DNA of 64,000 nucleotides from Flavobacterium turcicum (GCF_011365745.1 NZ_JAAOBY010000007.1:1-64000), one strand, 5' to 3'. Counted from the first letter of the stretch, positions 35,830 to 45,594 are shown. Numbers and translations: made by a program. Notes: a model not told the origin generated them from the letters alone.

Positions 35830-36098
35830 AAGTCAAAATCGGGAGGCAAAAAGACACTCCCTCCTATGGTCGGGATAGTCTTTTTGCGCCAAATCGGTGC
35901 AACCACTTTGGTAAAATATATGTCAATCCATAAATTTCTCTCTCATATTTTACCAAACAGGTTACAATCTAATTTCTAAGGGATATTCATTATCCCTTTC
36001 GTTGTTTCAGCCGACTTCTTTTCTTTCCACAGCAGCGGTCAAAGAAAAGAAGCAAAAGAAGACCGCAATGTTAAAATTGGATTTTCTACCGTTGCTAA
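35830..36098. other. Convergent gap with four consecutive hairpins
   Basis: Between ThiF (plus) and the regulator gene (minus) lie four inverted repeats. They have arms at 35846-35855/35878-35887 (GCAAAAAGAC), 35908-35919/35945-35956 (TTGGTAAAATAT), 35978-35985/35991-35998 (AAGGGATA, one imperfect) and 36015-36026/36041-36052 (CTTCTTTTCTTT). The first and last could be terminators. Their density is unusual for a simple gap. Confidence 0.6.
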
Positions 36099-36653
36099 TT
36101 ACTCTATTGGCTGGGTTTTCCAAACAAAAAAGCCTTCAAAAAGATGTTCAATGTTTTCAAACTCTATAAATGCAATTAGTTCTTTTTTGCACTGTCCTTT
36201 AAATCGCCTGAAACACCCAAAACTTTTCAGAGGTATTTCAGCTAATTGACCTATGGTATCAATATCCAAAACCTCGAACATGCTATACATTCTTTTACTG
36301 AAAGGGAAATGGCTTGCAATTAGTAACTTATGCTGGTCAATTTCAATTTCAGCTTTATTTTTCCTTTTTTTGATTTGCTGGGTCTCGCATTTAAAGTCGT
36401 ATTTTAACTGTTGTAATTTTTGCTTATAGTCATCAATTTCAGCAAGTAACTCCGTTACGCTTTTTACTTTTTTATATGTTCTTTCGAAAATTTGGCGGAC
36501 GTTCTCACCGGTGAACCCATAAATGGACGCCACTTCCTGTAGTGTCATTTTTTCTATTAGGAGCTTCTGCAATACATCATATTCCTTTTCAGAGAGTACT
36601 TTTCGGGACATTTCGATATAAAATCTATTGGTACGTGCTATTACATCTTTCAT
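36099..36653 (-). CDS. Regulator with sigma-region-4-like HTH and alpha-CTD-like domain
   Basis: The first 70 residues contain LSEKEYDVLQKLLIEKMTLQ followed by EVASIYGFTGENVRQIFERT, a pattern like the region-4 HTH of sigma factors. A coiled-coil follows (about residues 70-115). Residues 120-170 resemble the helix-hairpin-helix of the RNA polymerase alpha C-terminal domain (LDIDTIGQLAEIPLKSFGC, then FKGQCKKELIAFIE). No single known protein has this exact combination to my knowledge. It is 217 bp from the end of the tra operon, on the same strand but behind a terminator. Confidence 0.7.
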   Translation of the reverse strand: MKDVIARTNRFYIEMSRKVLSEKEYDVLQKLLIEKMTLQEVASIYGFTGENVRQIFERTYKKVKSVTELLAEIDDYKQKLQQLKYDFKCETQQIKKRKNKAEIEIDQHKLLIASHFPFSKRMYSMFEVLDIDTIGQLAEIPLKSFGCFRRFKGQCKKELIAFIEFENIEHLFEGFFVWKTQPIE

Positions 36654-36795
36654 AGGAATGCAGTTAAATTACTTTATCACTGAAATAATATCCTCTTTAG
36701 TGAAGTCTTTTTTCTATATTTTATTTAAAGATAGCAAGGTTTATGGAGTTATCCAATGTTTGTATTATAGATCCGTCTGGAAAACATTAAATGAA

Positions 36796-36822
36796 ACAAC
36801 CCGAAGCTCAACTTCGGGTTGT
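36796..36822 (-). terminator. Terminator after traQ
   Basis: ACAACCCGAAG and CTTCGGGTTGT form an 11-bp stem with a 5-base loop. A T-rich stretch follows on the minus strand. It lies 49 bp past the traQ stop. Confidence 0.75.
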
Positions 36823-36870
36823 GATTAAATGCAAATGTTTATAATGTATACGTAAAGGAATACCTGGCAG

Positions 36871-37311
36871 TTAATCGCTACTGTTAAACTCAAAGCTCAA
36901 CTGCCTTTCGTTCCCGAAATTATCCGAAATCCATACATCAAAGGATTGGGAGACGGTGGAGCCCGAAGTATAGTACAACCGGAATTGCTTAGCCCGCAAC
37001 GGATACAAATCGTTGGGCAGATACGGCGGTTCATCGTAATACTGCAAAGTTCCTTGTCCGTCAAATTGGAAGTAACGAATAAAGTATTGTGTGTTACTGT
37101 AATTGCCGGTTGGCTGTATCGTAAGCCTAATCTCCACGGAATTGCCATTAGCAATTTCTTTGGATACTGGCATCACCTTTACCTCAAAAGGGAAATCATC
37201 TTGTATTTCCAATTCGTCTTTGCCACAGGATGTAACAGAATTTATCAGGATTGCCAATAATACATACATTGGCAGTAAGCCAATTTTGAATTTATTGAAA
37301 AATGCTATCAT
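36871..37311 (-). CDS. traQ: Conjugal transfer lipoprotein TraQ (DUF3872)
   Basis: The 146-residue protein has a lipobox (SVTSC, Cys29) after a hydrophobic leader and a C-terminal immunoglobulin-like domain of the DUF3872 type. It is the last gene of the tra operon, as in Bacteroidetes elements. It is probably anchored in the outer or inner membrane and supports assembly of the transfer channel. It begins 18 bp after traO. Confidence 0.85.
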   Translation of the reverse strand: MIAFFNKFKIGLLPMYVLLAILINSVTSCGKDELEIQDDFPFEVKVMPVSKEIANGNSVEIRLTIQPTGNYSNTQYFIRYFQFDGQGTLQYYDEPPYLPNDLYPLRAKQFRLYYTSGSTVSQSFDVWISDNFGNERQLSFEFNSSD

Positions 37312-37329
37312 TGTTTTATATTTTAAAAG

Positions 37330-37890
37330 TTAAAAGTTAATCCTCAATCCCAGACCGGCTGAAGGTCGGAACTGTTCCAGATCCGTACCCCACAAAACTT
37401 TTGTGCGACCCTGAAGAATCAACACAAAACGGTCGGACAAGTATGTTTCAAAACACAGCCGTCCGCCTGCCCCGTAAATGAAATTGTCCTCAGTCAGTAT
37501 TTTTGCCCCGTCATACAACAAAGCTTCGCCACGGTTAATGCTTTCATAACCCAGTACACCAGTTATTGCTGCATTCAGGGTAATGTTCTTACGGGTATCA
37601 CCCAGCAGGAAGAAACTGTAACCGCCTTCGGCTGTATAGGTTTCGTTCGGTATACGGAGATCTTTGTATCCATAATATTGATGGGTATATTCCAAAGCCC
37701 AAAGCTTATAATTGCCGTTGTTACCGTTTACGGTCATACCTATATTAAAGTAGTAGTTCCTGCTAGGATTATTATTAGATAGAGTTCCTGCGTTTACTTC
37801 CAATCCTTTCTGTTTAGGCAACATTCGTTGTGCCTGTGCGATAGTAATACCCATAAAGGCAAACATCATCGTATAAATATACTTTTTCAT
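37330..37890 (-). CDS. traO: Conjugal transfer protein TraO
   Basis: The 186-residue protein has a signal peptide (residues 1-20, ending in QAQ) and alternating beta-strands with aromatic ends (QYYGYKDLRIP, GGRLCFETYL, GLGLRINF). That fits an outer-membrane beta-barrel like other TraO proteins. TraO is specific to Bacteroidetes transfer systems; its exact role is unclear. Confidence 0.87.
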   Translation of the reverse strand: MKKYIYTMMFAFMGITIAQAQRMLPKQKGLEVNAGTLSNNNPSRNYYFNIGMTVNGNNGNYKLWALEYTHQYYGYKDLRIPNETYTAEGGYSFFLLGDTRKNITLNAAITGVLGYESINRGEALLYDGAKILTEDNFIYGAGGRLCFETYLSDRFVLILQGRTKVLWGTDLEQFRPSAGLGLRINF

Positions 37891-37917
37891 TTTTCTGTTA
37901 TTACGTTTAATGGATTA

Positions 37918-38811
37918 CTAAAATTTTAGATGCATATTGTTAATCAAGCGAGCCTTGATCAAATCTGAATTTTCTATCTGAAGTGTTTGATTTCTGCCCC
38001 CATTCTTCTCGAAAATCTCAATTAATAACACTTTGTCATCGGCAATGGTAAACTGATTCAACAGAAACACATTTTGTTCGGTCATTTTCCCACCAATCTC
38101 GTCCAGCGGCTTGTAAGTGCGTAATGGCATCATTGGTCTTTCCTGCACCACGGTTCGCTTGGCAATCTTTTTATCCATCACTTTGAAATTTATAAAATCA
38201 ATCTGGAAAGGAACATTGGTACGGTTTGCGAGTTCCGTATGGAAATAGTATTTACCATTATGGATGTAAATTCCTTTCAGGAGAAACTGTATGCCGAAAC
38301 TTTTCGCCCCGATATGCTTTACAATGCTTTTATCGTTTTTGTAAATTGTTTCCAGTAACAAGCCTGCCAGAGATGGTGAGTTGTTACCCAACTCTTCAAA
38401 AAGTACATCACTTCCATTAGCCTTGTCCTCTGTCTTTTGCATTGTTAGCAGGTCATAACTCAACACCTCCGGGGATGAGCTGTAATTCACATTGAAACTG
38501 TAAAAATGGCCGTCATTGGTAATTACCGAAAAATTGGTTTCCGGTTCAAATTCTTTTACCGATGCTTTTACACGTAGTACATTTTCGGCATCTTCTGCTT
38601 TTCCTGCAATCAAGTATTCACTGCCCAGATCCACGTAGCGGATAGCGGTCGGAAAAATCAGATGCGAAGTCTTGTCATAAGTAACTTCCATACGGTACGG
38701 TTCTATCTTACCCAAAACAAGAGGAGTTATTGCGCTGTCCTGTGCAAAAGAGGATACGGCAAAGCCAATGATCATGGCAAATGCCCAAAAGGTTTTTAAG
38801 TAATTTTTCAT
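37918..38811 (-). CDS. traN: Conjugal transfer protein TraN (VirB9-like, DUF4138)
   Basis: A signal peptide (about residues 1-23) precedes a DUF4138 domain. Its strands (KIEPYRMEVTYDKTSHLIFP and VRYVDLGSEYLIAGKAEDAEN-like segments) match those of VirB9-like outer-membrane core proteins. It would form the outer-membrane part of the type IV channel with TraM. It sits in the conserved order M-N-O. Confidence 0.9.
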   Translation of the reverse strand: MKNYLKTFWAFAMIIGFAVSSFAQDSAITPLVLGKIEPYRMEVTYDKTSHLIFPTAIRYVDLGSEYLIAGKAEDAENVLRVKASVKEFEPETNFSVITNDGHFYSFNVNYSSSPEVLSYDLLTMQKTEDKANGSDVLFEELGNNSPSLAGLLLETIYKNDKSIVKHIGAKSFGIQFLLKGIYIHNGKYYFHTELANRTNVPFQIDFINFKVMDKKIAKRTVVQERPMMPLRTYKPLDEIGGKMTEQNVFLLNQFTIADDKVLLIEIFEKNGGRNQTLQIENSDLIKARLINNMHLKF

Positions 38812-38836
38812 TGTTTAATTCTATTTATGTTTAACA

Positions 38837-40174
38837 TTATTTGTTGGAAACAAGTAACAGTTGATGCCCTGCCTTTAAGGTGACTTTCGGTGTCTTCACT
38901 TTTTTGGAGAAATAGCCCGAAATGCCCTGTACTACACCACGGCTCAAATCAGCGGCGACCTGTTGTCCTGCAGATTGGGTAAGCATCAGGCTTGTCCCGG
39001 ATTGCTGGCTCATATTGCCAGCCATTTCGCTAAGGACATTCATTTCGGGCGAATACGGCACATACAAACCCTGCTGACCGTCCAGATCATAAACCGTAAT
39101 ATCAACCGGGAGGATATTTCCGTCCAGTTCTATAGAAGTAACTTTGAGCTGTAAACGTCCTTCCTCAAGTTTGGCATTAGCCGTTAAAATTGTTCCTTTG
39201 GGAATGCTACGATTAGGCGTTTGGGCGGGTTCCAGTAACCGTAATCGTACTCCAGTTTCACCAATAATGGTCTGCGTTTCCTGTACACAGGCTTTAATAC
39301 TGTTTTTGGGTTGTACCACTTGTTCTGAAGCACTGGCAGTATAAAAACCGCTGTTCTTGTTTTGACTCCAATCTGCTAAAAAGGCACTATCGTTAGGCTC
39401 ACGGTACAAGGCAGATACGGTGTTCTTTCTTGCAGAAGTGAATGCCACGAACTGCTCTTTTTGTGTAGATGAAGACGACTTAGAAACAGCATCATTGGCA
39501 GGTACAACTTCCCCCATATTTGTACCTGAAGGAAGATATTTTGCAGCCATCTGATAGGATTTCTCCATCAATGCTAATTGATCATCAACCGTTACTTTGG
39601 CTGGAACGTCTTTCTCAGCCAGTTTTTCCTTTAATTCTTCCAATTGCTTGCGGAGTTCCTGCGTCTCAGAATTATCGTCCTTATAGAAAGAGCCTAATGT
39701 GCTTTGCACGTTGCGGTAACTGTTTAAAGCGGGATTACTTTGTTTTCCAGATCCGTTGGCACTGCTGTAGCTTTCTTCTTCTTTAGGTAGCTCCTCCTCC
39801 GCTTCTACATTTTCGTCGGTATTCCAGTAATCAGAAAGAGATGTGAGAGCGTTCCTCTTTTCCTGATTCTTACGTTCTAGCATTTCCTCCTCGTATGCCT
39901 TACCCTTATCGGCAGGCATTCCTGCGCCAGTAGCCTGAGGTACAACCTCGTTCAGTCCGATTTTATCGATTTCCTTTTTCTCGGAAGACGGTTTAAATAT
40001 CAAGTACATACAGCCGATGAACACAACACCCATCAAACCGAATATAAGTGGTTTTTTAAGCTTTTGGGCTTTGTTCTGTGTACTTTCTTGCAAAACATCT
40101 TCGGTTGCTGCTGGGTTACCTTCCGTTACCCGAACAACCGTTTTTTTATTCTCATTTTCTTTCATGAATGTCAT
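38837..40174 (-). CDS. traM: Conjugal transfer protein TraM (VirB10-like)
   Basis: The 445-residue protein has a cytoplasmic tail, one membrane anchor (about residues 43-62) and a long Glu/Lys/Gln/Ser-rich linker with a coiled-coil (about residues 170-200). A C-terminal beta-rich domain follows, with GVRLRLLEPAQTPNRSIPKG and VYDLDGQQGLYVP. It is the TraM family, the VirB10 counterpart that links the inner and outer membranes. Confidence 0.92.
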   Translation of the reverse strand: MTFMKENENKKTVVRVTEGNPAATEDVLQESTQNKAQKLKKPLIFGLMGVVFIGCMYLIFKPSSEKKEIDKIGLNEVVPQATGAGMPADKGKAYEEEMLERKNQEKRNALTSLSDYWNTDENVEAEEELPKEEESYSSANGSGKQSNPALNSYRNVQSTLGSFYKDDNSETQELRKQLEELKEKLAEKDVPAKVTVDDQLALMEKSYQMAAKYLPSGTNMGEVVPANDAVSKSSSSTQKEQFVAFTSARKNTVSALYREPNDSAFLADWSQNKNSGFYTASASEQVVQPKNSIKACVQETQTIIGETGVRLRLLEPAQTPNRSIPKGTILTANAKLEEGRLQLKVTSIELDGNILPVDITVYDLDGQQGLYVPYSPEMNVLSEMAGNMSQQSGTSLMLTQSAGQQVAADLSRGVVQGISGYFSKKVKTPKVTLKAGHQLLLVSNK

Positions 40175-40217
40175 TTTTTAAAATTGTTGATACTGTATCC
40201 TGCAAGAGTGCAGGACT

Positions 40218-40439
40218 TCATTTCTTTTTGAAAACAGGATTTTCGATATGCTCAATGACCATATCGTTATTGGACTTGCTGGTATCATACCATACTTTGA
40301 AAATAACCCCTGCGCTAAGCAACAGATACCCCGCAAAAAAGTAAAGCGTGTACTTGTGCTGTTTTCTTAAAGGCAGTGTTCGCCAACGTTCATCCAGTTT
40401 CTCAAACCAATTGTCCATATCAGTTCGTAATTTTTTCAT
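40218..40439 (-). CDS. traL: Conjugal transfer protein TraL (DUF3989)
   Basis: This is a 73-residue protein with one membrane segment (about residues 29-47, YTLYFFAGYLLLSAGVIF). A charged N-terminus (WFEKLDERWRTLPLRKQHK) fits DUF3989. Its place between traK and traM is the standard one. Confidence 0.87.
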   Translation of the reverse strand: MKKLRTDMDNWFEKLDERWRTLPLRKQHKYTLYFFAGYLLLSAGVIFKVWYDTSKSNNDMVIEHIENPVFKKK

Positions 40440-40450
40440 ATCCTACGTTT

Positions 40451-41074
40451 TTAGCGTTCAATGACCTCTATATCTTTGTTTTCCACAACAGTAAACTTTT
40501 CGATATTGAAGCCCTGCGGGTTATTGTCCGAACGGACAGAGTTCACAAGAAAACAGGAAGTAACCAGATTACGTTTGGTCACATTACTGGAACGGATGAT
40601 GAACTGTCTGGCATAGGTACGTGCCGCATAGGGATAGGTGTCGAAATTGCAGACCACACTATCTACTTCGATACGTTGCTGTACGTTGCCCGATATAATA
40701 CGGTTGTAATATCCCTTTTCCGAAAGGTCTTTGTAATAATCAAAAGCACTTTTATCGGCAAGGTTAAACGCCCGGCTCATATTACTTTCGATAGCATTTT
40801 TATCGGGAGCCAGCGTAAAGAACAGTTCGTGAAAACGTCTTACATGTTCCCTTGCTTCGACCGGTCGGTTGATGGACGCATCCTGTGCAAGTGCCAGCAT
40901 TAGTGATTTGCCATTGTCCAGTACATAGATCTTCTGGCGCTGTTCTTCTGCAAAGCGGTAAGATTGCCATACTGCATATCCTGCAACACTGATGCAGAGA
41001 ACGGCAAATACAAGAGCGTACAACCTGATTTGGCGAAAACTGTTTTCGATATTTCTTAGCGTTTTAAATTCCAT
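40451..41074 (-). CDS. traK: Conjugal transfer protein TraK (VirB8-like)
   Basis: The 207-residue protein has a short cytoplasmic N-terminus, one membrane segment (about residues 17-36) and a periplasmic domain. FKTLRNIENSFRQIRLYALV at the start is typical of TraK. VirB8 counterparts nucleate the channel in the inner membrane. It begins 25 bp after traJ. Confidence 0.92.
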   Translation of the reverse strand: MEFKTLRNIENSFRQIRLYALVFAVLCISVAGYAVWQSYRFAEEQRQKIYVLDNGKSLMLALAQDASINRPVEAREHVRRFHELFFTLAPDKNAIESNMSRAFNLADKSAFDYYKDLSEKGYYNRIISGNVQQRIEVDSVVCNFDTYPYAARTYARQFIIRSSNVTKRNLVTSCFLVNSVRSDNNPQGFNIEKFTVVENKDIEVIER

Positions 41075-41098
41075 TTTTTACTGATTAATCGTTCTACA

Positions 41099-42091
41099 TT
41101 ATTTGAGTAATTGCCCGCCAATATTTCCTGCTGCCGAGCCAGCTCCGGCTCCAGCAATATTTCCGGCTTTCATTGCGGTTTGGTTTACATTACGAGTAAA
41201 ATTCCCTGCCCCACCAGCCTGAATAATCCAGCCTGTCACGGTTGGGATAGTAAAATATCCCACAATGCCAATGATCATAAAAATCACATACACGGTATTT
41301 GACGTATCGGGAATGAAAGTCGGGTCAGCAAGCATTTCGATATCCCTTTCTATAATCAGGGATTGTATCTTGGCAAGCATGCAGCTGAACAGGTCGGCAA
41401 CGGGTAGCCATAGATATACACTAACGTATCGAGTAAGCCATTGCGAAAGTGTGGATTGAAAACCATCCCAAACCGATATAGCAAAAGCTATCGGACCCAA
41501 AATGGACAACACAATTAAAAAGAAAGTACGTATGGTGTCAATTACTAGAGCAGCTGCCTGAAATAGAATTTCCAGCAATTCCCTGAACCAGTTTTTTACG
41601 GACTGCTCAATGCTGTGCATCCCTCTTTCCATATACATGCCCGACATCGTGACCAAATCAGATGGCGACCAACCCAGTTCTTCCAGTTTTTTATCGAACT
41701 CTTCGTTCGATGCCAGATACGCGGTTTCAGGGTTGCGGAGCATTGCCTCACGCTCCAGCAGATCTTTTTTTTCCTGCAAATCGTTCAGGTCAAGAACCTG
41801 ATTTTCGAGAATGGCATGTGTCCCCTGCACCACTGGGCTTAGCACTGCATTGATGGTTCCAAGTACCATGGTCGGGAAAAACATAATACAAAGACCCAAT
41901 GCAAAAGGACGGAGCAGAGGGTACATATCAATAGGCTCTGCACGGCTTAGTGCCTGCCATACTTTAATAGCTACATAGAACAAAGCTCCCAGACCAGCCA
42001 CTCCTTTAGCCACTGCCGCCATATCTGCGGACAGTGGCATCATCTCATCGTACAAGGAGCGCAGAACCTCGTGAAGATTATTAAATTCCAT
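41099..42091 (-). CDS. traJ: Conjugal transfer protein TraJ (VirB6-like)
   Basis: The 330-residue polytopic membrane protein has hydrophobic segments near residues 28-46, 62-84, 185-208 and 260-285. The C-terminus is Gly/Ala-rich (GAGAGSAAGNIGGQLL). It forms part of the inner-membrane pore. It is separated from traI by 3 bp. Confidence 0.93.
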   Translation of the reverse strand: MEFNNLHEVLRSLYDEMMPLSADMAAVAKGVAGLGALFYVAIKVWQALSRAEPIDMYPLLRPFALGLCIMFFPTMVLGTINAVLSPVVQGTHAILENQVLDLNDLQEKKDLLEREAMLRNPETAYLASNEEFDKKLEELGWSPSDLVTMSGMYMERGMHSIEQSVKNWFRELLEILFQAAALVIDTIRTFFLIVLSILGPIAFAISVWDGFQSTLSQWLTRYVSVYLWLPVADLFSCMLAKIQSLIIERDIEMLADPTFIPDTSNTVYVIFMIIGIVGYFTIPTVTGWIIQAGGAGNFTRNVNQTAMKAGNIAGAGAGSAAGNIGGQLLK

Positions 42092-42094
42092 AAC

Positions 42095-42727
42095 TTACCA
42101 GTATTTTTGGTTAGCTGTTCCGTAGAGTTCGAATACTCTTTTAGTATTGTTCTGCTTTTTTGCCCTTAGAAAACTTACTGAGATATTTTTGTTCGTGTAA
42201 TAGCGTACAAGGCTGTGGTATTCCTTCACTTCTTTGTACACACGGTCAATAATATCCATACGTTCTTTGTCATTCAATGACAAACTGGAAGAGCTTACGA
42301 TCTGTTTGAGCTCTTTCAGCAGTGCTGTACTTTCATTAAGCAGTGCTGCATAACCATTGGCGATAGCTATTAATTCCTGAGCAGAAAAATTGGTATCGTT
42401 CATCATTTTGCCAAAATTCTGAACATACATTTCGGAAACATCGCCAACCAATAGTACTGTCTGCTGCACCTTACGGGCATCTTTCACCAGATTGTTGACA
42501 GCTTGCAACTTATCATAGTATTCTTTGCCCTGTTTATATACCTTTTCGACTTCCTTGAAATTTTTAATAACATTGGATACCGTGGATGAAGTCTGTACCA
42601 TTTCATTGGCACTGTTAACAATTCCCTGAGCCAGATTTGTGGGGTCTGTAACCACCCATTGGGCTTTTGCGTACGGTGCTGCAGCCAACATTAGAGCTGC
42701 ATACACCATGAACAGTATTTTTTTCAT
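42095..42727 (-). CDS. traI: Conjugal transfer protein TraI (DUF4141, VirB5-like)
   Basis: The 210-residue protein has a signal peptide (residues 1-22, ending in AKA) and a helical domain (DUF4141) with SVSFLRAKKQNNTKRVF near the C-terminus. VirB5-like proteins act at the pilus tip or in the periplasm. It lies in the conserved order after traG. Confidence 0.9.
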   Translation of the reverse strand: MKKILFMVYAALMLAAAPYAKAQWVVTDPTNLAQGIVNSANEMVQTSSTVSNVIKNFKEVEKVYKQGKEYYDKLQAVNNLVKDARKVQQTVLLVGDVSEMYVQNFGKMMNDTNFSAQELIAIANGYAALLNESTALLKELKQIVSSSSLSLNDKERMDIIDRVYKEVKEYHSLVRYYTNKNISVSFLRAKKQNNTKRVFELYGTANQKYW

Positions 42728-42761
42728 TGTTCTTCGATTTTTAAATGATTAATAATTGTAT

Positions 42762-45257
42762 TTACTTTTCTCTTCTTTGTAGGGCTATCCGTTTGATAGC
42801 GTGCTCTACATTTCCATCTAGTTCACCGGCAAGCTTCATCACCTCCATTTTCTCCGTTTCCTCGGTGGTATATGCGAGATATTCTTCAACGGACACTTCT
42901 GTGGCATAAACTGCAGAATGGGTTCCACCCAAACCAATCCAAACTTCCTTGTAGAGCCGTGATGGGTCATTATTCATATTGATGGAAAGTACCTGTGCCT
43001 TTTCTTTATCAGACAAGCCAAGCATTGCCTGTATGTCATCAAACTTGTTCATGTACTTGCGCTGGTCGAGCAGGATTTTACAATCGGAATTGTTGATGAT
43101 ACTTTCCTTGACGATGGGTGATTGGATGATGTCATCTACCTCTTGCGTTACTACTATGGCTTCTCCGAAAAACTTCCTGACCGTTTTAAAGAGGTACTTT
43201 ATATATTCTGCCATTCCCTCTTTAGCAATCGCTTTCCAAGCCTCTTCAATCAGAATGAGTTTGCGGATACCTTTCAATCGTCTCATCTTGTTAATGAACA
43301 CCTCCATGATGATGATAGTCACAATTGGAAAGAGAATTTTATGGTCTTTGATCGCATCAATTTCAAACACAATGAAGCGTTTGGAAAGCAGGTCTAGCTG
43401 CTTATCGGAATTGAGCAGGTAATCGTATTCACCTCCTTTGTAGTAAGGTTCCAGTACGTTCAAAAAATTAGCGATGTCAAAGTCTTTTTCCCTGACCTTT
43501 TTTTCTTGTAGTACTTTACGATAATCGCCCTGCACATACTCATAGAAACCATTGAATGAAGGATATGCATCATTCTGTTTGATACGCTCTATATAACCAC
43601 TTACCGCATTGGATAATGCCACTTCTTCGGAACGGGTTGGTGGTTCATCATCACGTTTCCAAAGTGTAAGTATCAGGGTTTTGACACTTTCTCTTTTCTC
43701 TATGTCAAACACTCCATCATCGGTATAGAATGGATTGAAGGCAATAGGATTGTCTTCTGTATAAGTGAAGTAAACCCCGTCTTCGCCTTTGGTTTTTCCT
43801 TTGATAAGTTCACATAATCCCTGATACGAGTTACCCGTATCTACCAGCAGAACGTGTGCGCCTTGCTCGTAGTATTGCCTAACCATGTGGTTGGTAAAGA
43901 AAGATTTACCGCTTCCCGAAGGACCCAATATAAACTTGTTTCGGTTCGTGATAATACCTCGCTTCATCGGCAGGTCGGAAATGTCAAGATGGATAGGTTT
44001 TCCAGTCAGACGGTCTGCCATCTTGATACCAAATGGTGATGGCGAATTATGATAATTGGTTTCTTCAGTAAAGAAGCACAATGCGGGTTCAATGAACGTG
44101 TAAAAGCTTTCTTCACTTGGAAAATCTCCGGCATTTCCAGGCATTCCTGCCCAGTAGAGCGTAGCCACATCGGTGGTATTATGGCGGGGTTTGCATTCCA
44201 TCAGTGCCAAAGCACTACCGCTATCATTCTTTAGCTGTTTGAATTCGCTAGGGTCATCCGACCAAGCCATAACGTTAAAGTGTGCTCTGATGGACGACAG
44301 TCCAAAACTGTGTGCTTCGTTCAGGTACCGCTCTATCCATTCTTTATTGATCTGGTTGGCACGACTGTATCGAGCCAGTGAGTGCATATTCCTTGCGGAC
44401 TTCTCAAACTTTTGCAGGTTGTCTTCGCTGTTATCCAAAAACAGATATTGGTTGTAGATATGATTGCAGTTTAAGAGCAATCCCACGGGAGCAGCAAACG
44501 ACAAACGACAGTCACTCCGGTCGGTAGATAGTTTTTCATAACGGGTATCTGCTGATACAGTTGAAGGCAGATCGTCCGTATCGGATAAAGTGTGCAGGCA
44601 CAATCTTTTGTTACCAACGCGCACTTCTTCAGCTCCGATTGCTATATCCTGCATTGGTGTTACGGCTTTCCTTGACAGCGTTAAATACTGTTCCAATAAT
44701 CCTTGTTTTTCATCCGTACCGATGATATCTTCTTCCGTTAGGCGTCGTAACCCGATAAATCCGCTGTCATTTGCAATACGCTCAAACTGTGCAACCGCTT
44801 CCATAAAACGATGAATCGCTTCCTTATCCCTGATTTCTTTTGGTATGAGAGCACCTTTACAAAGTGATGAAAAATTACTCTGCGTACGCATTCTTTCCTT
44901 AGTGGTTTTAGTCAGGAACAGGTAGCAATAATGGTTAAGAAAAGGACGTTCGTTAAAATGCTGTTGGTAGGATTTGCCCAAAAAGCTCAAACCGTCATCA
45001 GCAATATCGGGTGCATAATTTTCCTTAATATACCAGTCCTGTTTATGGATAACGGTATAGTCGGGCAACGTCTTGATGGCTTTGTGCCAAGCAGAATGAA
45101 TGGCTTCGTATTCCGCAGAAGCTACCGTAAACAGTTCCGGCAAACGCACTTCAAAACAGGCCGTAATGTCTGCATCCTTTGACAGGATACAGTTGTTTTC
45201 TACCGCTAGTAATGGAAACTTATTTTCCAACGTTGTGGTCTTGGCTACATTCCTCAT
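42762..45257 (-). CDS. traG: Conjugal transfer ATPase TraG (VirB4-like)
   Basis: The 831-residue protein is the VirB4-type motor of the secretion channel. Walker A GPSGSGKS is at residues 445-452, Walker B is in LILIEEAWKAI and the DDIIQSPIV/LLDQRKY motifs follow. The N-terminal half is the VirB4 N-domain (TraG_N type). It overlaps traF by 4 bp (ATGA). Confidence 0.96.
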   Translation of the reverse strand: MRNVAKTTTLENKFPLLAVENNCILSKDADITACFEVRLPELFTVASAEYEAIHSAWHKAIKTLPDYTVIHKQDWYIKENYAPDIADDGLSFLGKSYQQHFNERPFLNHYCYLFLTKTTKERMRTQSNFSSLCKGALIPKEIRDKEAIHRFMEAVAQFERIANDSGFIGLRRLTEEDIIGTDEKQGLLEQYLTLSRKAVTPMQDIAIGAEEVRVGNKRLCLHTLSDTDDLPSTVSADTRYEKLSTDRSDCRLSFAAPVGLLLNCNHIYNQYLFLDNSEDNLQKFEKSARNMHSLARYSRANQINKEWIERYLNEAHSFGLSSIRAHFNVMAWSDDPSEFKQLKNDSGSALALMECKPRHNTTDVATLYWAGMPGNAGDFPSEESFYTFIEPALCFFTEETNYHNSPSPFGIKMADRLTGKPIHLDISDLPMKRGIITNRNKFILGPSGSGKSFFTNHMVRQYYEQGAHVLLVDTGNSYQGLCELIKGKTKGEDGVYFTYTEDNPIAFNPFYTDDGVFDIEKRESVKTLILTLWKRDDEPPTRSEEVALSNAVSGYIERIKQNDAYPSFNGFYEYVQGDYRKVLQEKKVREKDFDIANFLNVLEPYYKGGEYDYLLNSDKQLDLLSKRFIVFEIDAIKDHKILFPIVTIIIMEVFINKMRRLKGIRKLILIEEAWKAIAKEGMAEYIKYLFKTVRKFFGEAIVVTQEVDDIIQSPIVKESIINNSDCKILLDQRKYMNKFDDIQAMLGLSDKEKAQVLSINMNNDPSRLYKEVWIGLGGTHSAVYATEVSVEEYLAYTTEETEKMEVMKLAGELDGNVEHAIKRIALQRREK

Positions 45258-45583
45258 ACGGCATTCGATTTAGGGGTGAACTTTAAATAGCGATGTACAG
45301 GCTTGCGACAGATGATGTAACGAGGATGCCTTTTTCTTGCACCGATTTTCATCAGACCATGTTCTCCATACTTTTTGTTCAGTGAAAAGGTCTGCCATAC
45401 TATCAGCGAAGCACCACCAGTTCCAAGAAACAGGCAGATGTAGGAATTGACCCCGGCCATGTAAAGTATCATGACCAGAATAAGCGTTCCTAGCAGTCCG
45501 CCTGCGAATATGAACAGGTATTGTGCTTTCAACCCTTTAAACTCTACCGTTCTTCCGATGCCTTTGTTGATATTGTAATTCAT
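45254..45583 (-). CDS. traF: Conjugal transfer protein TraF (DUF4133, VirB3-like)
   Basis: The 109-residue protein has two adjacent membrane segments (about residues 25-43 and 48-66) after the IGRTVEFKGLKAQYLFIFAG lead, which marks DUF4133. VirB3-like proteins assist pilin handling. It ends in overlap with traG. Confidence 0.92.
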   Translation of the reverse strand: MNYNINKGIGRTVEFKGLKAQYLFIFAGGLLGTLILVMILYMAGVNSYICLFLGTGGASLIVWQTFSLNKKYGEHGLMKIGARKRHPRYIICRKPVHRYLKFTPKSNAV

Positions 45584-45594
45584 AAGGCAAGGGA

